A stretch of 9,633 nt of DNA, taken from assembly GCA_023396345.1 (NCBI GenBank), contig JAEWWO010000017.1, positions 1 through 9,633 of the forward strand, in the 5' to 3' direction. Origin of the DNA: Bacteroidota bacterium (GTDB taxonomy: Bacteria; Bacteroidota; Bacteroidia; Chitinophagales; Chitinophagaceae). The notes under the pieces were generated by a model, which saw nothing but the letters and a program-made list of their open reading frames with translations, made no database searches and was not told the DNA's origin. Position numbers and translations under genes: made by a program. Positions within the stretch are counted from its first letter, which is position 1, and every line of letters starts with the position of its first letter. Of this stretch, positions 1 to 6,474 are shown one piece after another.

Positions 1-1
1 G

Positions 2-1117
2 GGTATGAACTACCTGAAACAAGGTGGTGAAAACGGAGGTAAGGCTTATCAGGCTTATAATACAGCGTTTACAAGAAAACCAAATTATGCATTAGCTCCT
101 TATCGTATAGGTGTTATGTATCAAAGTCAGGGTAACTATACTGCAATGAACGAGTGGTATCAAAAAGCGATTCAGGCAGATCCTACTTTTGCAGCACCAT
201 ATCTTACTTACTTTGAGTATTTCAGAGAAAATGATGTAAACAAAGCCAAAGGATTCTTAGATAATTTTGTAGCTGTTGCAGAACCAAGCTGCCACACCAA
301 ATATTTCCAGGCTGATTTCTCTTATGTTTCCGGTAATTATCAGGAAGCTGTAAATCAGGCGAATCAAATGCTTAGCTCAGCTGAATGTCGCACATACAAT
401 GATGCAAATATGTTAGTTGCAAAAGCGTATCACAGATTAGGTGACAGAGATAAAGCTGCTACTGCTGTAGATACTTATTTTAAAGCTGCTACTCCGGGTT
501 CTGTACATAATCACGATTATGCAAGTGCTGGTTATATTCTTAAAGAAGTACCGGGTCAGGAAGCTCAGGCTGTAACTTATCTTAAAAAAGCATATGAGTT
601 AGATACAGTTGCTTTCAACAGAGAAAAATATGTAGACTCTATCGCTTATGCATACGATAAAGTAAACAAACCTGTAGAGAAATTAGAGTGGATGAGATCA
701 ATTTTTGCTACTAAAAAGCAATTGACCGATAAAAACCTTGTAGCATTGGCTGATGCTGCTTTTAAAGCAGAATCTTACCCGCTTTCAGATAGTTTATATA
801 CTATTTTAAAAGGTAAATATCCTGATGATCAATTCTCTTATTATTATTTACAACAAAGTGCTTTAGCTCAGGATTCTACTAAAGAAATGGCTATTCCTCA
901 CGTAAATGAGTTTATTAAGTTCCTTGAAAAAGATCCTGAAACTAATAAAGCTACATTGATTTACGAATATTCTTTATTGGGCGATTACTATGCTAACACC
1001 AAAAAAGATTATGCAACAGCTAAAACATATTTCCAGAAAATGTATGATTTAGATCCTTCTAATCAGGAAATCAAAAATGTTGTAGATCAATTAGACAGAA
1101 TTTTAAGCAGACAATAA
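2..1117 (+). CDS. Tetratricopeptide-repeat protein, 5'-truncated by the window edge
   Basis: The frame is open to the left edge, and the first visible residues already belong to helical repeat sequence with no signal peptide. I therefore treat the ATG at 5 as internal and the gene as 5'-partial. About 371 residues are visible. Counting from that ATG, TPR-like helix pairs are clearest at residues 27-60 (ending in AIQADP) and about 323-353 (ending in YDLDPSN), with weaker degenerate repeats between. TPRs are protein-interaction scaffolds; no catalytic motif is present. From general knowledge, TPR proteins of this look often sit at the end of exbB-exbD-tonB-type clusters in Bacteroidota, but the upstream genes are outside the window, so that link is inference. 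A hairpin terminator follows the stop. The TPR call is firm; the specific role is unknown. Confidence 0.85.
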   Translation, partial: GMNYLKQGGENGGKAYQAYNTAFTRKPNYALAPYRIGVMYQSQGNYTAMNEWYQKAIQADPTFAAPYLTYFEYFRENDVNKAKGFLDNFVAVAEPSCHTKYFQADFSYVSGNYQEAVNQANQMLSSAECRTYNDANMLVAKAYHRLGDRDKAATAVDTYFKAATPGSVHNHDYASAGYILKEVPGQEAQAVTYLKKAYELDTVAFNREKYVDSIAYAYDKVNKPVEKLEWMRSIFATKKQLTDKNLVALADAAFKAESYPLSDSLYTILKGKYPDDQFSYYYLQQSALAQDSTKEMAIPHVNEFIKFLEKDPETNKATLIYEYSLLGDYYANTKKDYATAKTYFQKMYDLDPSNQEIKNVVDQLDRILSRQ

Positions 1118-1138
1118 TGCTTCTTAAAATATAAACTT

Positions 1139-1167
1139 AATGCCTCACAATTTTGTGGGGCATTTTT
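1139..1167 (+). terminator. Rho-independent terminator after the TPR gene
   Basis: The stem TGCCTCAC (1141-1148) pairs with GTGGGGCA (1155-1162) across the loop AATTTT, with one G-T wobble. TTTTT follows at 1163-1167. The two A residues before the stem can pair with the first two T residues. This is a textbook intrinsic terminator starting 23 bases after the TPR stop. It leaves only 13 bases before the next ATG. Confidence 0.85.
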
Positions 1168-1180
1168 ATATCTTTATCAC

Positions 1181-1672
1181 ATGGCAGAAGAACTAATAAT
1201 TTCACGCGCTTCCAAAGAGGAGCAGTATATTTCAGTAATACAGCAAATTAAAGCCTTAACAGATACGAAGGATGATTGTATCTCATCACTGGCTAATATT
1301 TCGGCGGCATTAAAACAGCAGTTTGGCTGGTGGTGGGTTGGTTTTTATTTGGTTAAAGACAAGCAGCTAATACTCGGACCTTTTCAGGGTACAATTGCGT
1401 GTACAATTATACAAAAAAACAAAGGTGTTTGCGGCACAGCATGGGAGAGAAAAGAAACCATTGTTGTACAGGATGTTGAAAAATTTCCCGGTCATATTGC
1501 CTGTAGCAATGCTTCCCGCTCAGAAATTGTTGTTCCAATTTTTAATAAAGAGAATGATGTTGTTGCGGTTTTAGATATCGACAGTGAGCATCTGTCTTAT
1601 TTTGATGAAACAGATAAAAAGTATCTGGAAGAACTTTGTATGTGGATGGCAACGTTGAATATTATTCATTAA
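1181..1672 (+). CDS. msrC: Free methionine-(R)-sulfoxide reductase (fRMsr, GAF domain)
   Basis: The enzyme reduces free methionine-R-sulfoxide to methionine in the cytosol, repairing oxidative damage with electrons that usually come from thioredoxin. The 163-residue protein is a single GAF domain of normal family length. Its signature is clear: LGPFQGTIAC, GVCGTAW, then HIACSNASRSEIVVPI. The three cysteines C74, C84 and C108 have the spacing (10 and 24) I recall for the E. coli enzyme (C84, C94, C118), where C118 is catalytic and C84/C94 take part in disulfide exchange. The acidic DIDSEH stretch near residues 132-137 is also typical. The ATG at 1181 begins 13 bases after the upstream T-tract, so the promoter is unclear. 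The last 11 bases overlap the convergent GH43 gene. There is no signal peptide. The family call is strong. Confidence 0.93.
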   Translation: MAEELIISRASKEEQYISVIQQIKALTDTKDDCISSLANISAALKQQFGWWWVGFYLVKDKQLILGPFQGTIACTIIQKNKGVCGTAWERKETIVVQDVEKFPGHIACSNASRSEIVVPIFNKENDVVAVLDIDSEHLSYFDETDKKYLEELCMWMATLNIIH

Positions 1673-2645
1673 ATATTTTCAGATTCCATTTTTCTTTCCA
1701 TTCTATTATAGGTAGATTATTATCTGTAAACTTAACAGGCAGCCAAATATACCGGCTGTCTATAAGTTCCTTTGGATTCCATCTGTTTGCCATAAAAATA
1801 AAAGCATCTTTCTTGCCTTTTACAGGCAATACAAAAGTTGATTGTGCATTAAATGTTTTTTCTGCATTTTCTCCTTTCATAATACTCGTTTCATGATGTT
1901 TCCACGGACCAAATAAATTCGTTGCTGTATGAAGCATAGCCTTGTTGGGAGACCATCCCGTACATGCACTGGTAATTAAATAATAGGTATTTTGTTTTTT
2001 GAAAATTGCCGGCGCTTCTCTGTGTTTGCTAAAAAGCAGAGAGTCTTTCTTCGTTGGTAAAAGATAATCTTCAGTAAGCTGTACAATTCTTAAATCATAA
2101 TTATCTCTTGAAGAATATATCAGATATGCTTTTTGGTCATCATCAACATATAAAGTCATATCGCGCGACATATTTCCATTGGGACGAAAACTGTGCAGAT
2201 AAGTGTATGGTCCCGTAAGTTTATCGCTGACTGCAACGCCTGCTCTGGCAGCATGATAACCCTGATTCCTCAGTTCCAGATGAAACCACATTACGTACTT
2301 TTTGTATTTTTTGTTGAAAATAATTTTGGGTCTTTCCATTATTCCTCCAAAAGCAATATCGCTCAGCGTATCGCTGTAATCAGGCTGTAGAGCCATTTTC
2401 TCAAACTTCCAGTTGTATAAATCTTTGGATGAATATATATTTATGCCTAATGATTTATGCTTATCTCTTTTTTCACCAACCCAATAATATCTTCCTTTTT
2501 CATAAATAATTCCATTACCGTGTGCATTGATGATATTGCCTTCTGTGTCGTACCATTTCTCTCCCGGCGTAAATTCTTTTAGCTGACAATAACTATTAAA
2601 AACAATAGAGAATATAAAAGTTAGGGTGATGATTACTTTAAACAT
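1662..2645 (-). CDS. Secreted glycoside hydrolase family 43, probable exo-beta-1,3-galactanase-like
   Basis: The 327-residue protein has an N-terminal signal peptide (hydrophobic core about residues 3-17, likely cleavage before Q21; the residues before C20 do not form a good lipobox). A single five-bladed-propeller GH43 domain follows, with no carbohydrate-binding module. Landmarks are WYDTEGNIINAHGNGI (31-46), YYWVGE (53-58), MERPKIIFN (103-111), REAPAIF (209-215) and FNAQSTFVLP (265-274). E104, E210 and Q268 fall where the exo-beta-1,3-galactanase subgroup (GH43_24) has its key Glu, acid Glu and glutamine standing in for the usual base Asp. In the Phanerochaete enzyme I recall these as E102, E208 and Q263, so spacing matches closely. 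Likely action is on arabinogalactan-type side chains outside the cytoplasm. No SusC/SusD genes lie nearby. It is 131 bases downstream of exbD and probably separately transcribed. GH43 is confident; the substrate is inferred. Confidence 0.8.
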   Translation of the reverse strand: MFKVIITLTFIFSIVFNSYCQLKEFTPGEKWYDTEGNIINAHGNGIIYEKGRYYWVGEKRDKHKSLGINIYSSKDLYNWKFEKMALQPDYSDTLSDIAFGGIMERPKIIFNKKYKKYVMWFHLELRNQGYHAARAGVAVSDKLTGPYTYLHSFRPNGNMSRDMTLYVDDDQKAYLIYSSRDNYDLRIVQLTEDYLLPTKKDSLLFSKHREAPAIFKKQNTYYLITSACTGWSPNKAMLHTATNLFGPWKHHETSIMKGENAEKTFNAQSTFVLPVKGKKDAFIFMANRWNPKELIDSRYIWLPVKFTDNNLPIIEWKEKWNLKIFNE

Positions 2646-2776
2646 ACAAATATTTTAGCTGTAGTTTGTTTATTAAATATAGATTAATAAAAATAGTTCT
2701 ATTCAGATAATAAATAAAAGAAATTATCTATCTCGTATGAAAATATAACGAAAGCTAAGAAAAAGACACAATAAAA

Positions 2777-3178
2777 CTACTTCACATTTGCAACTACTCT
2801 GGCTCCTGATTTTTTTGCGGATTGCATTACTCTGAAAACTTCTCCGTAGTGAGAGACGGTATCGGCATTAATAACAACAGATGGTGTGTCAACTATTGCA
2901 CGCAATTTTTGTACTTCTATACCAATTAAGGTGTCTAATTGTGCCAGGTCGTTTACAGGTACCTGACCCAGATAAATTTTTTGATCGTTGTCAATAGATA
3001 CTACTATATTTTGCTTTACTTTAGTATCTGTTTCACCTTTTGGATTGTTTACTTTTACCACGTTAGGGTTGGCAAGTGTAGACACAATAAGAAAGAAGAG
3101 CAGCAGAATAAACAAAATGTCATTCAGTGCGCCCGTCATTACTTCCGGTTTTGATTTTAATTTTCTTCTTACGTCCAT
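2777..3178 (-). CDS. exbD: ExbD/TolR-type biopolymer transport protein
   Basis: The 133-residue inner-membrane protein is the ExbD-like partner of a proton channel that energises TonB-dependent outer-membrane uptake or a Tol-like process. It has a short cytoplasmic N-terminus, one membrane segment at about residues 20-36, and a periplasmic domain of about 95 residues. The family's essential proton-carrying aspartate is present as D20 in LNDILFILLLFFLIVS. The ANPNVVKVNNPKG stretch after the helix is typical of Bacteroidota ExbD proteins. It lies 33 bases after exbB on the same strand, so the two are probably one transcript. No tonB or second exbD follows: the next 131 bases hold no gene, and then a GH43 gene begins. 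I saw no Shine-Dalgarno sequence, as expected in this phylum. Confidence 0.92.
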   Translation of the reverse strand: MDVRRKLKSKPEVMTGALNDILFILLLFFLIVSTLANPNVVKVNNPKGETDTKVKQNIVVSIDNDQKIYLGQVPVNDLAQLDTLIGIEVQKLRAIVDTPSVVINADTVSHYGEVFRVMQSAKKSGARVVANVK

Positions 3179-3211
3179 GCTTAATTAATAATCTCTTTTT
3201 AAGAAGAATTT

Positions 3212-3898
3212 TTATTTAGTAGGTTCCTGTAAAATATCTATAAACTCTGTGCCTGCAATTTCAATTTTATTGGCAGCTTTATCAACCTGAGTAGAAAGAT
3301 AATTATGGAAAATATATGCTATCAAACCAATGATAAGACCTGCCGCAGAAGTAATCATTTTTACATAAATACCTCCGGCAATGGTGCTTAGCTCAAAGTT
3401 TCCGCTGCTGTTTATTTCGTAGAATAATTGTATCATTCCAATGATGGTTCCTAAGAATCCAAACATAGGAGCTATACCCGCAATCAGCGACAAAATGCTG
3501 AGATTTTTTTCCATATTGTACACTTCCTGTTTGCCTACAGTTTCCATGCTTTTTTCAATAACATCAATAGGTTTTCCAATACGCTTTAAGCCTTTGGCAA
3601 TCATTCTGGAAATAGGAGTGTCTGAATTTTTAGCCAGCGTGTCTGCTCCTTTAATATTTCCGGTAAGAATATTTTCTCTGATAGTCGGCATAAAATTCTT
3701 ATCGGACTTGGAGGCTTTTCTTATAGAAATCAATCTTTCGAAAAATACAAATAATGCCACTACCAGCAAGAAGTACAATGGATACATAAGCCATCCGCCT
3801 CTGTTCAGTAATTCCCACAAAGATATTTTTTCAATCGCAGGCTGTGCGTTGGCAGCCAGTTGAGCAGCGGTATCAGCTATCTGAAACAAAATTGCCAT
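3212..3898 (-). CDS. exbB: ExbB/TolQ/MotA-family proton channel protein
   Basis: The 228-residue protein is the multi-pass inner-membrane channel subunit that works with ExbD to convert proton-motive force into work at the outer membrane. Predicted membrane segments lie at about residues 36-56 (MYPLYFLLVVALFVFFE), 134-158 and 178-200. The conserved family motif is GFLGTIIGMIQLF (147-159), followed by YVKMITSAAGLIIGLIAY in the last helix. T151 and T183 sit where E. coli ExbB has its conserved pore threonines. A long N-terminal stretch before the first helix is common in Bacteroidota. I chose the ATG at 3898. The frame stays open to an in-frame TTG at 3907, which would add three residues, but ATG is the more likely start. 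It is the first gene of the exbB-exbD pair and diverges from ispD across about 170 bases. Confidence 0.92.
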   Translation of the reverse strand: MAILFQIADTAAQLAANAQPAIEKISLWELLNRGGWLMYPLYFLLVVALFVFFERLISIRKASKSDKNFMPTIRENILTGNIKGADTLAKNSDTPISRMIAKGLKRIGKPIDVIEKSMETVGKQEVYNMEKNLSILSLIAGIAPMFGFLGTIIGMIQLFYEINSSGNFELSTIAGGIYVKMITSAAGLIIGLIAYIFHNYLSTQVDKAANKIEIAGTEFIDILQEPTK

Positions 3899-4042
3899 AA
3901 TCAACAAAAACGTTTTTATGTTATTAGGATGTGGGCTAAATTACTCATAAACCTGTAAGCCTTTTGTTAATGTGAATAAGTTTATATAGTAGTTAAAGTA
4001 ATCAACAGTTTTTGAGTAATATTTTTCTTACGCAGTAAATAT

Positions 4043-4050
4043 TATATTTG
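4043..4050 (+). promoter_or_regulatory. Candidate -7 box for ispD (TATATTTG)
   Basis: TATATTTG is a perfect match to the Bacteroidota -7 consensus TAnnTTTG and ends 18 bases before the ispD ATG. No good -33 TTTG lies at the usual distance; the nearest (4011-4014) is 28 bases away. The call is therefore tentative. Confidence 0.35.
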
Positions 4051-4068
4051 TAAAGAAAATAATTCAGC

Positions 4069-4746
4069 ATGCAAAAAGTGGCAGTTATAGTTGCGGGTGG
4101 TTCGGGTTCAAGAATGGGAAGCAGTGTTCCCAAACAATTTTTATTGCTGAAAGGTAAGCCTGTATTATGGTACACTTTGCGCACCTTTCTGAATGCTTTT
4201 CCTGATTTAAAAATTGTGCTTGTTTTGCCCGCAAACAACATACAGCAAGGAGAGAATCTGATACAAGAATTTGAAGAAAAAAACCGAATTACTATTGTGG
4301 AGGGCGGAGCCTCAAGATTTCATTCCGTTAAAAACGGACTGGCTACCATCAAAGAACAATCTGTTGTGTTTGTGCATGATGGTGTTCGCTGTCTGGTAAC
4401 AATCGATTTAATAAGAAAATGCTTCTTTCAAACAATAGAAAAAGGAAATGCCGTGCCGGCTGTATCTTCTACAGACAGCGTAAGACTGGAAGAAAACGGA
4501 CACAACAAATTTTTACCGCGCGAAAATGTACGCATTATACAAACTCCGCAAACATTTCTTTCAACAGTTTTATTGCCTGCATTTGAACAGGTATACTCGC
4601 CCTTATTCACCGATGAAGCAAATGTAGCAGAGCAGTTCGGCGAACAAATTTTCTTAATTGAAGGTGAATATACCAACATTAAAATCACACGCCCGGTTGA
4701 TTTAATTCTTGCTGCGCAAATACTGGAAGAAAGACAAAAGGCTTAG
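4069..4746 (+). CDS. ispD: 2-C-methyl-D-erythritol 4-phosphate cytidylyltransferase
   Basis: IspD transfers CMP from CTP to 2-C-methyl-D-erythritol 4-phosphate in the cytosol, the third step of the non-mevalonate (MEP) route to isoprenoids. The 225-residue length is normal. The N-terminal nucleotide-binding loop reads VAGGSGSRMGSSVPKQF (8-24), with R15 and K22 matching the catalytic R20 and K27 of E. coli IspD. HDGVRC (103-108) matches the HDAARP motif, with Cys replacing Pro. TPQTF and TDEANVAEQ follow. NIKIT near the end supplies K205, equivalent to E. coli K213. All expected catalytic residues are present. The gene stands alone on its strand, divergent from exbB and convergent with the hemerythrin gene 16 bases away. 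There is no adjacent ispF. The identification is firm. Confidence 0.96.
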   Translation: MQKVAVIVAGGSGSRMGSSVPKQFLLLKGKPVLWYTLRTFLNAFPDLKIVLVLPANNIQQGENLIQEFEEKNRITIVEGGASRFHSVKNGLATIKEQSVVFVHDGVRCLVTIDLIRKCFFQTIEKGNAVPAVSSTDSVRLEENGHNKFLPRENVRIIQTPQTFLSTVLLPAFEQVYSPLFTDEANVAEQFGEQIFLIEGEYTNIKITRPVDLILAAQILEERQKA

Positions 4747-4750
4747 TTGT

Positions 4751-4784
4751 AGCCGATGTGTTTTAAGTCCAAAACACATCAGCT
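4751..4784. terminator. Hairpin between convergent ispD and hemerythrin genes
   Basis: GATGTGTTTT (4755-4764) pairs perfectly with AAAACACATC (4771-4780) around AAGTCC. An outer AGC/GCT triplet extends the stem past one C-A mismatch. It begins 5 bases after the ispD stop, and one arm lies inside the last codons of the hemerythrin gene. Being palindromic it could stop transcription from both sides, but neither strand has a strong T-tract directly after the stem, so terminator function is inferred. Confidence 0.55.
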
Positions 4785-5215
4785 TCATTGTCTTCAAATT
4801 TTTCTTCTTCCTCTTCAGGATATAATTCCTGCAACTGTTCTTCCGTTGCTATTTCCTGCACTCTGTTAAACAAATCTCTTTCTTCAAAACGAACATGTTT
4901 CTCCAGCAAATTTGCAATGGTTGTTAATGTTTCTTCATTGGTTTCTTTTGCAAAAGCAGTTTTGATTGCGGCGTGTTCTTCTTTCATTTGCTGTAGCCCG
5001 GTGTCTTGTTCAGAGAGTATTTTGGCAAAGTCCTGTTCTTCTTTTTCAAAATGCGGTAAGAGGTGATGTGTAAGATACCAGTCGGCATATTTCTTCATTC
5101 TTTCCGGCTCAATATGCTTACTCAGACCCTTCCTTATTTTCCATACAAGAAGTAAGGTGTGATGATGTTCTCTGCTTAAAGGCTGTAATGCTTTATGTCG
5201 TTTAATTGGTGCCAT
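4763..5215 (-). CDS. Small hemerythrin-domain protein, probably di-iron
   Basis: The 150-residue cytosolic protein is a single four-helix hemerythrin-like domain with a very acidic C-terminal tail (YPEEEEEKFEDNEADVFWT). Candidate iron ligands follow the family order: H18 in the SREHHH motif, H55 and E59 in HFEKEE, H81 in EEHAAI, then H107 and E111 in KHVRFEERDLF. Proteins of this type bind a non-haem di-iron centre and have been tied to oxygen, NO or peroxide handling; the exact role here is unknown. Its ATG lies inside the end of the upstream RIC gene (14-base overlap, different frame). Translation is therefore probably coupled, and both proteins should be made together. No signal peptide or membrane segment was seen. 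The domain call is strong; function is inferred from context. Confidence 0.88.
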   Translation of the reverse strand: MAPIKRHKALQPLSREHHHTLLLVWKIRKGLSKHIEPERMKKYADWYLTHHLLPHFEKEEQDFAKILSEQDTGLQQMKEEHAAIKTAFAKETNEETLTTIANLLEKHVRFEERDLFNRVQEIATEEQLQELYPEEEEEKFEDNEADVFWT

Positions 5216-5936
5216 GGCTTAACAGTTTTTCAAGTTGTATAGCTTTCGGAAAAAGAATATTATTTTCTAAATGAATATGTCTGTGCAGATCATTTTCAAA
5301 TTCCTGTAGCATCGCAAATGTTACTCTGTACGTATTACATCCGTCAGCAGGAGGCGTGTAATCATCAGACAGTTCTGCTATTTTTCTGAAGCGTTCACCT
5401 TCATTATTGTGTTCATGCATCATCATGTTTACCGGATTTTCTACTGTACCGAAATGAGGAGGTGTATAAGCAGTATTAGATGTTTTGGCTGCGACCATAT
5501 TTTCTATAAACGGAAACAGAATTTGTTCTTCTTTTTGCAGATGCATTTCCAGATCTTCAGCGGATTGATAAAACAGTTCTCTTATTTCAATAAGTTCCGG
5601 ATGTCTTTCGCCGTGTACTCTTGCAAGTTTATCTAAGAATTGTTGTAGTACAGGAATTTTTTCTCTGATATATCTGTGATGTTTTTTTGTAACATAATCT
5701 GCCAGTAAGTCAAGTGGCCAGTCGTTTACATCAACTTCGCTGTTATTATTAGCAGATAAAGTTTCCCGTAAATCTGCTGCCAGTTTATTTTTATCTATTT
5801 TTTTTGCGTCGGCAGCTTCATTAATGGTGCGGTTGCCATTGCAGCAAAAATCTATTTTATTTTTTTTGAATACCTGAGCTGCTCTGTAGTCTTCGGCTAC
5901 AAGCTCTCCAATGTTTCTTTCTAATATATTTTCCAT
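5202..5936 (-). CDS. ric: Iron-sulfur cluster repair di-iron protein (RIC/ScdA/YtfE family)
   Basis: RIC proteins restore iron-sulfur clusters damaged by nitric oxide or peroxide, using a hemerythrin-type di-iron centre. The 244-residue protein has the full two-domain layout. The N-terminal ScdA_N (DUF542) domain, about residues 1-60, carries the signature double cysteine C31-C32 in KIDFCCNGNRTI. A hemerythrin domain follows from about residue 78. Candidate ligands are H87, H132, E136 (HLQKEEQILFPF), H174 or H176 (MMHEHNNEG), H220 and E224 (HIHLENNILFP). The intervals 87-132, 132-136 and 220-224 match those I recall for E. coli YtfE (H84, H129, E133, H204, E208). It lies 51 bases downstream of the Rrf2 regulator gene, with a palindromic operator candidate in that gap, and overlaps the next hemerythrin gene. 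The identification is strong. Confidence 0.94.
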   Translation of the reverse strand: MENILERNIGELVAEDYRAAQVFKKNKIDFCCNGNRTINEAADAKKIDKNKLAADLRETLSANNNSEVDVNDWPLDLLADYVTKKHHRYIREKIPVLQQFLDKLARVHGERHPELIEIRELFYQSAEDLEMHLQKEEQILFPFIENMVAAKTSNTAYTPPHFGTVENPVNMMMHEHNNEGERFRKIAELSDDYTPPADGCNTYRVTFAMLQEFENDLHRHIHLENNILFPKAIQLEKLLSHGTN

Positions 5937-5952
5937 AATTGTAATTTTTAAC

Positions 5953-5970
5953 TCGGATAAATATATCCGA
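5953..5970. promoter_or_regulatory. Palindromic operator candidate in front of ric
   Basis: TCGGATA (5953-5959) and TATCCGA (5964-5970) form a perfect 7-bp inverted repeat around AATA, 17 bases upstream of the ric ATG. On the minus strand it contains TATATTTA (5965 to 5958), a 7/8 match to the Bacteroidota -7 box TAnnTTTG, so a bound protein could block the ric promoter. Almost the same palindrome precedes the Rrf2 gene. Binding by the Rrf2 protein is inferred. Confidence 0.7.
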
Positions 5971-5987
5971 TTTGTGATTAAAAAATT

Positions 5988-6422
5988 TTATTGTTTTAAA
6001 AATGCTATTTTATTCGTTGTTTTGTTACCCAGTTCCAGAACGCTTGTAGTTTCCAGCATATCAGCAATTTGCGTTCTTATCGGTTTATATTTTTCATGTA
6101 GCAGACACGGATGTTTTTCATTACAGTTTTTAAAATCCATGGCACAACCTTTATGGATATTGTCACCGTCAAAAAGAGTAACCACTGTTTTGAGTTTAGT
6201 TTCCGTAGCTGTACTTTTTTCAATTTCAAACCCTCCGTATGCACCTACCGTTGAGCGAATAATATTGCTGCGCGACAGTTGTTGCAAAATCTTTGCTGTA
6301 AAAGCTTCCGGAGAATTAATATGTGCTGCAATTGCTTTCAGGCTTGTACGTCTTCCTGCAGCGGATTCTGCGGAGATATATGCAAGGGCATTAATGGCGT
6401 ATGTGCAGGCTTTTGAAAACAT
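5988..6422 (-). CDS. Rrf2-family transcriptional regulator with a three-cysteine cluster motif (NsrR/IscR-like)
   Basis: The 144-residue DNA-binding protein is of usual family length. An N-terminal winged helix-turn-helix (about 1-65) contains TYAINALAYIS, SLKAIAAHINSPEAF, KILQQLSRSNII and the wing GAYGGFEI (60-67). C93, C100 and C106 (GCAMDFKNCNEKHPC) form a CX6CX5C motif, where IscR and NsrR ligate an iron-sulfur cluster (IscR C92, C98, C104). It therefore probably senses NO, oxidants or iron-sulfur status. Its first gene neighbour downstream is ric, and near-identical palindromes precede both genes, so autoregulation plus control of ric and the hemerythrin gene is likely. It diverges from dnaN. 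NsrR-like function is more plausible than IscR-like because no isc or suf genes are adjacent; this is inference. Confidence 0.9.
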   Translation of the reverse strand: MFSKACTYAINALAYISAESAAGRRTSLKAIAAHINSPEAFTAKILQQLSRSNIIRSTVGAYGGFEIEKSTATETKLKTVVTLFDGDNIHKGCAMDFKNCNEKHPCLLHEKYKPIRTQIADMLETTSVLELGNKTTNKIAFLKQ

Positions 6423-6441
6423 TATTACTTTTTATGAAACA

Positions 6442-6474
6442 CAAAGATAAGAAATCTTTTTTAATTCGGACAAA
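6442..6474 (-). promoter_or_regulatory. Bacteroidota-type promoter of the Rrf2 gene
   Basis: On the minus strand TTTG (6474 to 6471), 21 bases, then TATCTTTG (6449 to 6442) matches the TTTG / TAnnTTTG consensus exactly at acceptable spacing. The -7 box ends 19 bases before the ATG at 6422. The -33 TTTG lies inside the palindrome at 6465-6484, which points to repression by occlusion. Confidence 0.7.

Noticed and set aside
1169..1176. TATCTTTA as a -7 box for the fRMsr gene
   Set aside because: It ends only 4 bases before the ATG, and no -33 TTG lies at proper spacing. It was not annotated as a promoter.
2646..2776. Gap between exbD and the GH43 gene, examined for a small gene, terminator or promoter
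   Set aside because: It is AT-rich with no convincing ORF, stable hairpin or spaced promoter pair. A one-mismatch -7 match abuts the GH43 ATG and is too close to function.
3441..3863. Plus-strand open frame of 140 codons opposite exbB
   Set aside because: It is antisense to a conserved membrane protein. The hydrophobic look of the translation mirrors the complementary exbB codons.
3899..3907. TTG start at 3907 for exbB
   Set aside because: The ATG at 3898 is in frame, three codons later, and is the more usual start. The extra residues add nothing recognisable.
3906..3917. AAAAACGTTTTT palindrome in front of exbB
   Set aside because: A homopolymer-based palindrome of this kind is expected by chance in AT-rich DNA, and no second copy supports an operator.
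5911..6450. Plus-strand open frame of 179 codons opposite the Rrf2 gene
   Set aside because: It lies antisense to a clearly recognised regulator, spans both operator-containing gaps, and its translation matches no family I know. It is a shadow frame.
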